The notes below the pieces were generated by a model that searched no databases, was not told the DNA's origin, and saw only the letters and a program-made list of their open reading frames with translations. 64,000 bases of DNA from Planctomycetota bacterium. GTDB taxonomy: Bacteria; Planctomycetota; UBA1135; GCA-002748355. Both the position numbers and the translations under genes were made by a program. Shown piece by piece: positions 50,801-60,400 of the stretch. The stretch spans positions 62,001 through 126,000 of the forward strand of contig JACKHW010000011.1 in the NCBI GenBank assembly GCA_020638795.1, given 5' to 3'. Every line of letters begins with the position of its first letter. The first letter of the stretch is position 1.

Positions 50801-52547
50801 GGAACTTCCCGGGGTTCGCCGGATCCGGGATGCGCATCGAGTCTTTGAAGACGGTCATCTCGAGGCCCGCGATTCCTGCGACCGTGACCACGACGTCTTG
50901 CGTGTTGTCGAAACGGACCCCGTTGCTCGAAATGACCGGCATGCAGACGGGACCGGGTAAGGAGTTCTCCGCGTTCGGCACGAGCTGCACGCAATACCGG
51001 AGTGTTGGATACGTGTTCGCCGGTACCTTGGCGACGTTCGCCCCATCCGCGATCAAGACCGCACTTCCAGAGGCCGAGAGCTCCGGGAACTCGAAGCGTC
51101 CCTGCGCATCGGACTGCACCTTCGCGATCTCTTCGTTGCCCGCGAGCATCGTCAACTGGACCGCTTCGAGCGGTTGGCGCGCATTGTCGAGAACGATGCC
51201 GACAAAGCTCGTGGGTCGCGACGGATCGCGCTCGACGCCGTAGAGCGTGAAAATCGTCGGCGCACCGGGATTGCCCGGAAACGTCGCTTCGATGCGCTGC
51301 GGTCCGACGACCTCGCCAAGCTGATACAGGATCTCTGCATGCCCGGTATTGCTGGTATCGACAGACGTTGCGGTGTCGCCGGCCTCGCTCGCCGTACGTT
51401 TGAGGCGACCGCCGCCTTCGAGAACCTTGAACGCGACCGGCACCTCAGCGACACCGTTGCACCCGTCGCTGACCCAGACCGATAGCGGCATCGGCGCGAG
51501 ACTGCGCGTCTCGACGCTTTGGTTGTTGCCCTCACCGAGGTTGATCTGCGATGCGGGCTTCCCGCGTGCGGAAGCGAAGAGCGTGATCCCCCCACCGATG
51601 CCGCGGGACTCGACGCGCAATCGATTGTTGCCGCAGCCGGCATCCGTGCCGAGCCACCAGAAGACGCGAGCCTTCCCTTCGACATCGGAGCGCACTTGGT
51701 GGGATTGTCCGAGCTTCTGTTGCGTGTCGGCACCGAGTTGTCCATCGCTGCGCACGACCCGGAACGTGACGATCTTGCCGGCGAATGGCTTGGCATTCTC
51801 ATCGAGGAGCTGCACGACGATCGGGTTCGCGAGCCGCTCTCCGATCTGCCCGCTCTGACAATCACTGCCCGGCGAGGGCACGATCCGCGCTGTTCCAGGG
51901 CCTTGCCCCGTCACGTCGATGGAGACTCGATCCGAGTTGCCGAGGAAGTCCGTCGCGACGGCCTCGATCTTGGTCCGACCTTGAATGGGCACGTCCTTGA
52001 CGAGGAACGTCCCGTTCGTGCCGATGCCGACCTCGACGATGGCGTCGAGACCGTTGACCTTGACGGAAATGCCTTTGGAACCGATCAGCCGATCGCTGAC
52101 CCGACCTGCAACGTGCACTCTGTCGAAGGGAATCTCGGCATCGCGTTCCGGCGTGTCGATGTAGATCCGCGGCGCTTCCGTATCCTGCGTGACGTGCGTC
52201 GAGAGTGGCAGGCCCTCGGTTCCGTTCGCGAACTTCGGCACGAATTGGATCGCGTTGACGCGGTTCGGTGCGAGGTCGATTTCGGCAACGAATCGATTCC
52301 CATCTCCGGTCGGGACTTCGAACGCACCGAGCGCTCCGACGACGCGCACGAGTCCGGCCTTCGAAATCCTGCCCGCAATCTTGATGTGCGTCTCCCGTGT
52401 CCACGATGGATGCTCGTCCAGCGAAGCTGCAATCTGCGCTTCTGGAATCGAAGCGCCGCCGCCTCCCCTCGAACACGACACCGAAAACAACAGAGACGAA
52501 GTCAGAAGCGCGAGCGCTACGGATTCGAGGTGCGAGGTATCACGCAT
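47850..52547 (-). CDS. Very large multidomain surface lipoprotein
   Basis: The ATG at 52547 gives a lipoprotein signal with SVSC and Cys25. From N to C: a Gly-rich linker and Ig-like/Big-type beta domains (residues about 30-560, with TDTEAPR and VSDRLIG strands and a carboxypeptidase-regulatory-like segment near 455-520). Next is a low-GC helical, coiled-coil region (about 695-995). Then come Big-like strands near 1060-1110, a second regulatory-like domain near 1115-1180, and an NHL-type six-bladed propeller (about 1200-1520: GTLWIATNGPE, GDVWATDNAN, GRIWVPVEVG, GSIWCTASDG, GNIWTSLVN). It ends with a calcium-loop tail DADFDGDGMRNREEL. It is probably an outer-membrane-anchored adhesin or receptor. 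The function of the central helices is unknown. Confidence 0.85.
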   Translation of the reverse strand: MRDTSHLESVALALLTSSLLFSVSCSRGGGGASIPEAQIAASLDEHPSWTRETHIKIAGRISKAGLVRVVGALGAFEVPTGDGNRFVAEIDLAPNRVNAIQFVPKFANGTEGLPLSTHVTQDTEAPRIYIDTPERDAEIPFDRVHVAGRVSDRLIGSKGISVKVNGLDAIVEVGIGTNGTFLVKDVPIQGRTKIEAVATDFLGNSDRVSIDVTGQGPGTARIVPSPGSDCQSGQIGERLANPIVVQLLDENAKPFAGKIVTFRVVRSDGQLGADTQQKLGQSHQVRSDVEGKARVFWWLGTDAGCGNNRLRVESRGIGGGITLFASARGKPASQINLGEGNNQSVETRSLAPMPLSVWVSDGCNGVAEVPVAFKVLEGGGRLKRTASEAGDTATSVDTSNTGHAEILYQLGEVVGPQRIEATFPGNPGAPTIFTLYGVERDPSRPTSFVGIVLDNARQPLEAVQLTMLAGNEEIAKVQSDAQGRFEFPELSASGSAVLIADGANVAKVPANTYPTLRYCVQLVPNAENSLPGPVCMPVISSNGVRFDNTQDVVVTVAGIAGLEMTVFKDSMRIPDPANPGKFLTPDAANPVTISLNQVHTDDVPMPMPDGAAPPFAWTLQPAGAVFDPPVRVTYPNMAGLPPGATTYFLSYDHDTERFEIVATGKVLHDGSCSVTDPGSGIRKAGWGCQCPPYIPTGSCNDPCTPDPAQLKILKDVNRNSGRARARARDAIRKATWAKDIANAQILVAAAHYAEGLGLLKKIVKNMTLTAVKHLATEAGKWVAEVLAFLEVLERAHGKALGYLDEARADMNAARSLHDASLAALGSYRPNCDSMPRPDELDRYIRKTGELIAEIEPRLDEAKRRLDIAHAFEAPLSSTLGKLKDWIKSIVGLSESHLLTDYGEEMRLQLAPVVDAMEGWSSAWQEATFAIDEVASESTSVADRLHFLQDTSDGLANLSFGNQAQAGSIFGLTMSNVPASSELQRLHYVRTLGTSTTYGRSDHVRIRANATIPLANFRVSSTPFPNIATIDAEFPDPKKQVWVLTQPDETVQLSVFGNMSDKTRPMLPSEPEGTTYNSSNPEIATVNVTGLVQAKKPGDAFILVRNDGATAVAKVLVTFERLTTVEGFLRLDGQAVPNVSVATNLDQRATTNASGFFRIPSVPTDRGPIKVSASLLRNGQSYSVVSDAVAPVPDGTTDMGVLTLVRDVMPNVVPSFDFALKNLRVFAPDCTLLRTHLLDYSGFGMAMDAAGTLWIATNGPEIVHTSIAGVPVELERWKRDGSRFGMVAVAPNGDVWATDNANTSVVRFDRSGNVDKEFKATYATIGSVAIAPDASAPEGYYAWYASKTEGPAVADVVRIEPKSGAQIRIPYTNARIRGVAVDAKGRIWVPVEVGGSGSRDQLDGYDRDGNLLTSVMTLERGIYMIDGLVGPDGSIWCTASDGSASTSFNPAMLLQFQYDEERNEVRQVKSISFARYGDNAQPRGLWADGDGNIWTSLVNLSALYREPRSTQEQPCFIKIGSAAYNFGDPTGYLQAYLMHPDADFDGDGMRNREELVAGRNPFVVNR
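49560..50460. other. Low-GC segment inside the large lipoprotein gene
   Basis: Hand counts of single 60-base lines give about 43% GC (49621-49680), 50% (49861-49920) and 40% (50221-50280); flanking DNA is clearly above 60%. The segment matches the helical part of the protein (roughly residues 695-995). The reading frame is intact across both edges. It looks like an acquired or unusually evolved domain. Confidence 0.65.
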
Positions 52548-53006
52548 GGAAATCTCGTGGAACGGTTCCTTGGCTGTGCGCGCCGACCATACCACTGCGC
52601 ACCGCAGGAGACGGCCCGCCTCGAACCGTCGCGCGCGAAGAAGGCATATTTCCTAGTGCGTGTCTCGCTGCGCGATGCGGCCTGTGGGAGCGCCAGGATC
52701 GTGTCGATGTTCGATCAGACGACCTGATCCACCGACAGGTCACGACATTCACTACAGGCCGCAGCAATCGCTCATGCCCAAAGCTGCTCGATCTGACGGT
52801 GTAAGTAGCGTTGACCAGGAGCGCTCGGGGTCACGATGCCTCTTTTCGGCGCTATGAAAACCACTCATTCATCGCCCTTACTGCCGTTTTTTCGCAGCTT
52901 CTCCAGCCAGGACGTCGACCGCGCAGAGCTAGTCTCGGTCACGGCAGCTCCACCCCTTTGCTACTGTTGTCGTACCGATTTCGGCGAGTTCCACGCATCC
53001 ATAGGT
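52548..53006. other. 459-base intergenic region, divergent genes
   Basis: It separates the large lipoprotein (minus) from the Uma2 gene (plus). I see no convincing gene, RNA or repeat apart from a short stem GATCAG-acgac-CTGATC at about 52710-52726. Promoters for both genes are expected here. Confidence 0.4.
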
Positions 53007-53612
53007 ATGACGATGACCGAAGCCTCCCCCGTGAAGGACCCTGACCAGCGGGTCCGCCTGCATGGTGTGACCTGGGAACAGTACGAGCGGATCCTCGAGA
53101 TCCGTGGCGAGTCCTCGGCCGTCCGCATTTCATATCTGGATGGCGAGCTCGAACTCATGTCCCCGTCGATCGACCACGAACGCATCAAGAAGTTCATCGC
53201 CCGCCTCCTCGAAGCCTGGTGCGAAGAATGCGGCCCGGATCTCAACGGTTACGGTTCGTGGACGGTCAAGGAGAAGGCCAAGCGGTGCGGCCTCGAACCC
53301 GACGAGTGCTACATCGTCGGCATCGAACGCAAGGAGCGCCCCGATATCGCGATCGAGGTGATCTGGACGCACGGCGGTCTCGGCAAGCTCGAGATCTACC
53401 AAAAGCTCGGCGTGCCCGAGGTCTGGAACTGGGAGGATGGTTCGATCACCGTCTTCGTTCTCGAAGGCGAAACGTACGAACGCAAGGCGCGGAGTGAGCT
53501 TCTGCCGCACTGCGACCTCGACGCGATCTGCCGCTTCGCCGATCGCGAAAACCAGACGCAAGCCGTGCGAGACTTCCGCGCCGAACTTCGGCGCAAAGGG
53601 CATGGCGAGTGA
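53007..53612 (+). CDS. Uma2-family (DUF820) PD-(D/E)xK nuclease-like protein
   Basis: The 201-residue protein has the Uma2 layout. It starts with VRLHGVTWEQYERILE, then an RISYLDGELELMSPS strand, LEPDECYIVG, RPDIAIEVIW and GGLGKLEIYQKLGVPEVW. The Asp/Glu of RPDIAIEV and the Lys of GKLEIY form the restriction-fold active site in the family. Such genes are abundant in cyanobacteria and planctomycetes, with largely unknown roles, and this one is complete. The start could be ATG 53007 or ATG 53013, and the longer upstream frame is poor. Its 3' end overlaps the next gene by 11 bases, so the two are coupled. Confidence 0.88.
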   Translation: MTMTEASPVKDPDQRVRLHGVTWEQYERILEIRGESSAVRISYLDGELELMSPSIDHERIKKFIARLLEAWCEECGPDLNGYGSWTVKEKAKRCGLEPDECYIVGIERKERPDIAIEVIWTHGGLGKLEIYQKLGVPEVWNWEDGSITVFVLEGETYERKARSELLPHCDLDAICRFADRENQTQAVRDFRAELRRKGHGE

Positions 53613-54213
53613 GAGGAGACTGACGGCCTTCGTCGGTGCCGTCGAGCACGGCAACTCGATGTTCCTGGTCACCGTCGACGCGAAGGGCGCGATCCTCGAT
53701 CGGCGCGGCGCAGACCTGACGACGGAGCTATCCACGCATCCGCATCACCACGAGGGTTCTTGGGCCGTCGGTCGCTACCGCGACACTCCATGGGCACGTG
53801 AAATCTCCCTGCCCGATGCGATCGAACTCGTCGAACGCGTCCGCGTTGCGGCGCTCGAGGGAGCAAGTGCTCTCGTTGCAAACCTCACCGAGGACATCGC
53901 GGCACGGATCCGCGGCATCGCATTGCGAGCCTGCCCCGACCTGCCGCCCACCGTCGAAGCCTGCATCCGCGATCACCGAGCGCAGACGTTTGCCGACACC
54001 GTCCTGTATCGCAATGCGATGGCAACCGCCGCGCGCGAGTCGAAGTGGCGCGTGCACTGGTACGACAAGGACAAGGTCTTCGAAGAAGCGGAGTCCATCT
54101 TGAACCGCGACGTGCAGCAAGTGCTGAAGGACATGGGTCGCGTGATCGGGCCACCGTGGCAAGCGAGGCACAAACTGGCAGCGGCGGCGGCTATCAGCGT
54201 CTCGCGGAAGTGA
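53602..54213 (+). CDS. Unknown protein coupled to Uma2 gene, possible RNase-H-like fold
   Basis: The ATG at 53602, with AAAGGG just upstream, lies inside the end of the Uma2 gene. The 203-residue product starts with a beta-strand MFLVTVDAKGAILDRRGADL carrying an Asp. It has a HPHHHEG His cluster (about residues 48-54), a helical middle (ARIRGIALRACPDLPPTVEA) and ends with GPPWQARHKLAAAAAISVS. An early Asp-bearing strand and a late helix with conserved polar residues recall RNase-H/RuvC-like nucleases, but I cannot prove this. I do not recognise a named family. Coupling to a nuclease-fold gene suggests a joint nucleic-acid role. Confidence 0.65.
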   Translation: MASERRLTAFVGAVEHGNSMFLVTVDAKGAILDRRGADLTTELSTHPHHHEGSWAVGRYRDTPWAREISLPDAIELVERVRVAALEGASALVANLTEDIAARIRGIALRACPDLPPTVEACIRDHRAQTFADTVLYRNAMATAARESKWRVHWYDKDKVFEEAESILNRDVQQVLKDMGRVIGPPWQARHKLAAAAAISVSRK

Positions 54214-54342
54214 ACGCCTGAACGGCAAGCGCTTCGGCGCGCGGTCGCTCCATGCCGAGCAACCGTTCCGGAATGGCCACCACGACGAATCACACGAGCC
54301 GACATGATTGCAAAACTGAGCCCACGCATGCGTAGTGACTGC

Positions 54343-54579
54343 ATGGCCACCACTTTGACGATCCGCAACGTCCCTGAACAAGTACGCGACGAACTCGCAT
54401 CCCGCGCAGCACTCGCTGGCAAGTCCTTGCAGGAATACGTGCTCGCGTTCGTCATCGAACTCGCACGCAAGCCAAGTGTCGATGCGTGGATGGATCGAGT
54501 CCGAGCTCGCAAGATCGCGACGGGTAGCAAGCTCTCAGCGGCATCGATTCTCGAGCATCGCGATCGCGAGCGCGGATGA
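54343..54579 (+). CDS. VapB/FitA-type antitoxin
   Basis: This 78-residue protein has an N-terminal ribbon-helix-helix: MATTLTIRNVPEQVRDELAS, then RAALAGKSLQEYVLAFVIEL. This is the FitA/VapB DNA-binding fold (TIRNVP, KSLQEYVL). The C-terminal tail (about 40-78) is expected to wrap the toxin. The ATG at 54343 is preferred over an in-frame ATG 39 bases upstream because it starts the fold directly. The stop overlaps the toxin start as ATGA (54576-54579), the usual antitoxin-toxin coupling. It probably represses its own promoter upstream. Confidence 0.85.
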   Translation: MATTLTIRNVPEQVRDELASRAALAGKSLQEYVLAFVIELARKPSVDAWMDRVRARKIATGSKLSAASILEHRDRERG

Positions 54580-54980
54580 ACATCGTCGTCGACGCGTCGG
54601 TCGTCGCTTCCGCGCTGCTGGACGCTGGCGACGAGGGAAGCTGGGCCGAGAACGTCTTGCGTTCGCATGCATGCATTGCACCGGCCCTCCTACCGGTCGA
54701 GGTGACGAGCGTCCTGCGTCGCGCGAGCCTCGCCGGCGAGATCAGCGACGAGCTGGCCTCTCAAGCACATCGCGATTGGATCGATCTCCCGATGGACCTC
54801 ATGCCATATGAGCCCTTTGCGCCGCGCGTGTGGGAACTGCGGCACAGCGTGAGACCATACGATGCGTGGTACGTCGGGATCGCGGAGGCGTTCGACATTC
54901 CGTTCGCGACCTTCGACCAGAGGCTGAGCCGTGCGCCTGGCCTTCGCTGTCGATGGCTCGTGCCATCGAAGCGAGATTGA
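54576..54980 (+). CDS. vapC: VapC PIN-domain toxin (RNase)
   Basis: A 134-residue PIN domain that, in the family, cuts RNA in a Mg-dependent way. The acidic set is D6 (VVDASVV), E42 (PVEVTSV), D96 (YDAWYV) and D114 (TFDQRL). All four are present, so the enzyme looks active. It overlaps the antitoxin gene by 4 bases. Just after it, the DNA runs into a decayed fragment of an OYE gene. It is a type II toxin-antitoxin module with standard layout, and such modules are often mobile. Confidence 0.9.
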   Translation: MNIVVDASVVASALLDAGDEGSWAENVLRSHACIAPALLPVEVTSVLRRASLAGEISDELASQAHRDWIDLPMDLMPYEPFAPRVWELRHSVRPYDAWYVGIAEAFDIPFATFDQRLSRAPGLRCRWLVPSKRD

Positions 54981-54997
54981 GGACTCGTGCACCCTAT

Positions 54998-55115
54998 GAG
55001 GTTCCGCGAACGGGGCACGTCCCGCGCAATCGCCTCTTGCTTGCGGCGATGACCCACAAGCAGAGCCACACGGACGGATCGCTCTGAGACGCAGAACTCG
55101 AATGGCTCCGTGCGT
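54998..55115 (+). pseudogene. Fragment of an OYE reductase gene (5' part)
   Basis: The sequence reads VPRTGHVPRNRLLLAAMTHK, QSHTDGSL, stop, D-A-E-L-E-W-L-R-A. It aligns with the complete OYE gene at about 30068-30182 (FPRTGHVVRNRLVLAAMTNK), with one in-frame TGA at 55085-55087 where the full gene has Ser. Similarity is lost after about 55115. It is not functional. It sits between the toxin gene and the 3' end of the protease gene. Confidence 0.8.
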
Positions 55116-55131
55116 GCAGCGTCGCGCTACG

Positions 55132-57177
55132 TCAGTCGTGGCCGACCCGCGCACACGCAACGTCCGTCATGCTGAGCCCGAGCGCATTCGCGCGCGCATC
55201 CAGGACGAGCCACTGGTAGTAGACCGACACGCCACCGATCCCGCGCAGCGGAGGAATCCGCACTCGATGCTTCACGCGACCCTCGGCATCGGCGCCATGA
55301 ACGAACGTCGAGTCGTGCGACACACCGATCTTGCAGTCGCCACCGCCGAAGCTGCGCAACGGCAGCGGCAGGCGCAGGCTCCCCCAGCTCGTGTGCGAGT
55401 ATCCCTGGACGAGAATCGCGGGCGCGCGTGCCGGCAGCTGATCCGCGAGGATGTCGAAGTCATGACCTGGCGTCGGCACGCCGGCGTTTTGGATCGCGGG
55501 CACGACGGCGGCGCCTGGCTCACTCCCGCGGAGCCGGAAGGCCCAGGGCTCGAGCCGCAGCGGACCTCGGGTGGCGAAGGCGCTGCGTTCCCAGTGCGTT
55601 CCTGCGCTTCCCGCCTCGAGGACGGGCCACACCATGCCACTGCTCGGAGCCGACAGGCCGACGAAGACCTTCGTACCAGCCGGCAGCTCGACGGGCTCGA
55701 TCGTCGCGCGACACCACCGCGCTCCGGGCGGTGCAAGAAGCTCACCACCGCTCACACGCGTCGTGCTCGGCCCGCCCGTGGCATCCGCGAGGAAGAGTGA
55801 GACCGGCACGCGAATGGGGCTCGATTGCATCGCGCCCGTCAGGATCTCGATCGACTCCAGCCGCGTCGCCTGCCGAACACGCGCCGCCAAGAGATACTCG
55901 ATTCCGTCGGCATGCTGTTGGCGCATCGCGAGGTCTTGCCTCGACGCCGCGGCGTTGTGGCCCGCAACGACGCGATCCAAACGCCGAATACCCGAACCAC
56001 CACAGCCGCTCGGCGGTGCCGTGATCCGATCGAAGTTCCCCCAGTCGGGTGGACCACAGAGCTCGTCGCAGGCATCGAGGAAGTCCGGGTGGTAGATCCA
56101 CGTCCCCTTGTTGCTGTCCGTTTGCGCTTTGCAACCGGCCGTCGTGTGAATCGCAACGACGCGGTCCGTCTGCACATCGATGACCGGTCCCCCCGAGTTG
56201 CCATCCATTGTGTCGACGCGATAGCGCAGCACCGTGCCATCGACTTCGACGAGCGGTCCCGTCGACGTCTGTTGTGTACGATTGCGCGTCGCGTCAGGCG
56301 TCGTATCGACTCCGTGTCCGGTCACGCGTAGACTCGAGTTGAGCGCCGGCACCGGGACGAAGCGAAAATACGCACCCTGGGCCTGTCCAGCATGGAGGTC
56401 GGTGACGCTGTTCTTCTCGGTCGTGAAGACCGCCCAATCGTCGCCCATCCCCGCGTCCTCGTAGATCCTCTTGTTCGAGCCCATCCATTTGTATTGCTGC
56501 GCGACCGGCGGATGCTGACAGTTCCCCTGCGCATCCGACGGAGGGACACCGAACTCGACGGCCATCGACAGAATCGTGAAGTTGCCGAAGCAATGCCCGG
56601 CCGTCGCAAAGCAGTTTCGCGGAGAAATGAGGAAGGCCGTGCACTTGCAGTACGCACCGTTGAGAACGATGCGCGCAACGCGTTTGTCTTGTGAAGGCAC
56701 ACGATCGTCGACACCACAAAGCGAGAGCGGAGCGTGCGCAGCCTGTGCCAGCCCAACAGCGACTTCGTGCACGCGGAAGCTCTGCAGCTCGGGACTCGAC
56801 GCTGCGTAGAAGCGCAGGCGCACGGCTTCACCGTTGAAGAAGGCGCTCAATCCGCAGTGACGCTCGAGAATCGCCGTATCGAGATACTCGGTCTCACCGT
56901 CAGCCAGCGACTGCACCTCGATCCACCCACCGTCCGCGATCTGCCAGGCAGAGAAGCTGAGGCGGAGATAGCTCGCATTCGCAAAACGAACGATGTGCTC
57001 GGCAACGAGCTGGACGCCCCCGGACTGCTGCCGGACAGGTCCGCAACGGTAGTCGTACGGTTGGATCTCACCGATCTTCTGGAGCCCTGCGAGCTCCCAG
57101 TCCGCCGCTTGCGCGGACAAGGAATGGACCAGCGCGATGAGAGCGATGACGGTCTTGATGTGCTTTCGAGTGTCCAT
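55132..57177 (-). CDS. Secreted trypsin-like serine protease with C-terminal domains
   Basis: The ATG at 57177 starts a signal peptide (IALIALVHSLSAQA). Residues 150-380 are a chymotrypsin-fold domain: H195 in ATAGHC, D247 in GDDWAVF, S328 in DGNSGGPV. The triad is complete. Cys pairs nearby (CKCTAF, RNCFA) suggest disulfides. An N-terminal beta domain (30-150) precedes it. The last 250 residues read as carbohydrate-binding-like beta domains (IEILTGAMQSSPIRVPVSLF; VFVGLSAPSSGMVWPVLEAG) with the tail common in local exoproteins. It is divergent from the helicase gene across 244 bases. Likely role is extracellular protein breakdown or processing. Confidence 0.88.
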   Translation of the reverse strand: MDTRKHIKTVIALIALVHSLSAQAADWELAGLQKIGEIQPYDYRCGPVRQQSGGVQLVAEHIVRFANASYLRLSFSAWQIADGGWIEVQSLADGETEYLDTAILERHCGLSAFFNGEAVRLRFYAASSPELQSFRVHEVAVGLAQAAHAPLSLCGVDDRVPSQDKRVARIVLNGAYCKCTAFLISPRNCFATAGHCFGNFTILSMAVEFGVPPSDAQGNCQHPPVAQQYKWMGSNKRIYEDAGMGDDWAVFTTEKNSVTDLHAGQAQGAYFRFVPVPALNSSLRVTGHGVDTTPDATRNRTQQTSTGPLVEVDGTVLRYRVDTMDGNSGGPVIDVQTDRVVAIHTTAGCKAQTDSNKGTWIYHPDFLDACDELCGPPDWGNFDRITAPPSGCGGSGIRRLDRVVAGHNAAASRQDLAMRQQHADGIEYLLAARVRQATRLESIEILTGAMQSSPIRVPVSLFLADATGGPSTTRVSGGELLAPPGARWCRATIEPVELPAGTKVFVGLSAPSSGMVWPVLEAGSAGTHWERSAFATRGPLRLEPWAFRLRGSEPGAAVVPAIQNAGVPTPGHDFDILADQLPARAPAILVQGYSHTSWGSLRLPLPLRSFGGGDCKIGVSHDSTFVHGADAEGRVKHRVRIPPLRGIGGVSVYYQWLVLDARANALGLSMTDVACARVGHD

Positions 57178-57421
57178 GTCGTCGTACTGGGAGGGCGCAC
57201 GGCGACCGGACGCGAGGAGGAAGATTTCCAGGTCGGCGCGGCGGCAAAGCGGCGCTCATGCGACAGGTTCGGCGTGAGACGAGGCCCCGGACACGCGGGC
57301 GTGGCGATGCTCGCGATGTTGAACGCCCACGCACAGCGCCCCACGACTCGGCATCGCCCAACTCTCCCAGATTGCCTATCGTGCACCCTCCGTTTCACTC
57401 CGAACAACGCCGCCCCATCCC

Positions 57422-60400
57422 GTGTCACAACCCCGCGGCCTCTACGAGCAGCTTCTGACCGACCGCCTCCGAGCAAGCCTCGAGAAACTCGGCGACGGTA
57501 TGTCCATCGATCGCGACAAGCTCGCGTCGGACGAGGCCGAGGATCGCATCGCGCTCCACGTCAGCCGCATCGTCGCGCGTGTCATCCGCAGCATCGGCGA
57601 CAAACACCGTGTCGAGCGCGGCATCGCCCTCGCCAGGCAGTTGATCGATCTGCTCGAGGGTGCGATCGCAACGCCTGACGCAGTCCGCGGCGAGCATCCC
57701 TTGGACGAAGTGCTACGAGCCATCGTCGGCAAGCGCCTCGACGGTAGCCCGGACGTGATCCGCCCACCCGCAACCCCGCTGCTCGACACGACTCTTCTGA
57801 CGAACGCACATGGCGAGCCGCGCGTCGGCGTGCAAGTCGTGAGTGAGTTCGAATCGGCGGACCGCATCGATGCCCTCATGGCATTCATCCGGCGAAGCGG
57901 GATTCGCACGATGCGCGACGCGGTGCGTCGTCATTGCGATGCAGGCCGCCAATTCCGCGTCTTGACGACGACCTACACCGGCAGCACGCAGGTGGAGGCA
58001 CTCGAAGAGCTCTCGGAACTCGGTGCAGCAGTGAAAGTCTCGTACGACACGACGTCGTCCCGACTGCATGCCAAGTCGTGGCTCTTCCACCGTGACTCGG
58101 GGTTTTCGACGGCCTACGTCGGTTCGTCCAACTTGACCTACTCGGCGCAGACACCTGGGCTCGAGTGGAACCTACGGATCTCGGCAGCACGCAACCCCGA
58201 CGTCGTCGACAAGATCGCGACGATGTTCGCGTCCTACTGGGCACAAGGCGACTTCGAGGACTTCGATCGCGACACATTCGTCGATCGCACGAAGGACCGA
58301 GGCACGTCGCGCACGCTCGCGTTGCCATCGATCGAACTTCGACTCGAGTCCTTTCAAGAGCGCTTGCTCGAGCAACTCGAACTGTCACGTATCCAGGGCC
58401 ATCACCGCAACCTGCTCGTCGCTGCGACCGGCACGGGCAAGACCGTCATGTCCGCCGTCGACTATCATCGCCAGCGCAAGCGCCATCCAGCGGCCGCGAA
58501 CTTGCTCTTCGTCGCGCATCGCAAGGAGATCCTCGAGCAGAGCCTCGATACGTTTCGCTGGGCGCTGCGCGATCGGGACTTCGGTGAGCTCTGGGTCGGA
58601 GGGCAGAGACCGCACGACTTTCACCACGTCTTCGCATCGATCCAGAGCCTCAACGCGGAAGCGGTCGACCGCCTGCCTCCAGGACACTTCGACATCGTGA
58701 TCGTCGACGAGTTTCATCACGCGGCAGCCGGCAGCTATCGGCGCTTGCTGGACAAGCTCGAGCCGCGTGAACTCCTCGGATTGACGGCGACCCCCGAGCG
58801 CGCGGATGGACTCGATGTCGTCAGCATCTTCGGTGGACGCATCGCTGCAGAGCTGCGCCTCTGGGATGCGATCAACCAGCAGCGCCTCGTGCCGTTTGCC
58901 TACTACGGAATTCACGATGACGTCGACCTCCGCGACGTTCCGTGGAAACGCGGCCGCGGCTACGACGAGCAGGTCCTCACCTCGGTACTGACAGCCGACC
59001 AAGTCCATGCGGTGCGCGTTCTCGACGAACTGCAGCGCCACGTCGACGACATCGAAGCCGTGCGGGGTCTCGGGTTCTGCGTCAGCGTTGCGCACGCCGA
59101 GTTCATGGCAGCTGTGTTCGAGCGCGAAGGCTTCCCCGCACGCGCACTGTCGGGCTCGAGTTCCGAAGGCGAGCGAGCCGAGGCCCTCGGCGATTTGCGC
59201 GCTGGAAGAATTCGCATGCTCTTCTCGGTCGACCTCTTCAACGAGGGCCTCGACATCCCGTCGATCAATACGCTTCTTCTCCTCCGTCCGACCGAGAGCG
59301 CCACGCTCTTCGTGCAACAACTCGGACGCGGCCTGCGCCGCGAGGACGGCAAGAGCGCATGCCTCGTCCTCGACTTCGTCGGCTTGCACCGTGCGGAGTT
59401 TCGGTTCGATCGTCGCTTCCTCGGGCTCTTTGGTGGCACGCGCAGCCAGTTGAAGACTCAAGTCGAGTCCGGGTTCCCGTACCTACCTGCGGGATGCCAC
59501 ATGCAACTCGACGCGAAGTCGCGCGAAGTCGTCCTCGAGAGCTTGCGCTCCGCGATTCCGTTCCGGCGACACGAGATGATCGACATCCTCGAGCGCATGC
59601 ATGCCGCCGGCGCGCCGACGACGCTGCGTGCGTTCTTGGACGAGAGTGGTCTCGAACTCGAAGACGTCTACGCCCCGCAGCGATGCTTTCGAGACCTGCT
59701 CGAAGAAGCGAGCATCACCGAGCGGATCCGTGGTCCCTTCGAGCGCGAACTCAGGAGCGCAATCGGCCGCCTGCTCCACGTCGACGATCTCGCGCGACTC
59801 GACGGCTACGCGACATGTCTTCGAAGGGGCGATGCGTCGAGCACACAACCGACGGCGACCGCTCGCCTCACGCAGATGCTCGTCGGCTCGATGCTCAGCC
59901 GAACCCCGAAGCTCGACAAATCCACATTGCTCGCCGCGGGACTCGACATCTTGCGAGCCCACGAGGCCGTGTGCGACGAGTTGGGACAGCTCTTCGAGCT
60001 CCTGCGCGAGCGCATCACGCACGTTCACGAACCGCTTGGATCGCATCCCGACTGTCCGCTGCAGATCCATGCGCGCTACACGCGAGTCGAGATCCTCGCC
60101 GCGTTCGGCGAGCGTTCCGGCTTCACCAAGATCCCGGCGTGGCAGACCGGAGTGCGATGGCTCTCGAAGGCGAAGGCCGATCTGCTCGCCTTCACGATCG
60201 ACAAGTCGACGGGCGGCTTCTCACCCACGACGCGCTATCGGGACTACGCGATCTCTCCCGAACTGATCCACTGGGAGAGTCAGTCCGTCGTGCGGGAAGC
60301 CAGCGAGACCGGACAGCGCTACCAAGCGCATGCCGCGCGCGGAAGTCACGTGATGCTGTTCGCGCGGGAGAGCACGGCGACCAAGCACTACTGGTTCCTC

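Noticed and set aside
52811..53006. Upstream extension of the Uma2 gene (ATG at 52836)
   Set aside because: The extra 57 residues (PLFGAMKTTHSSPLLPFF...) do not fit the family, whose members start just before the VRLHGVTWEQYE segment.
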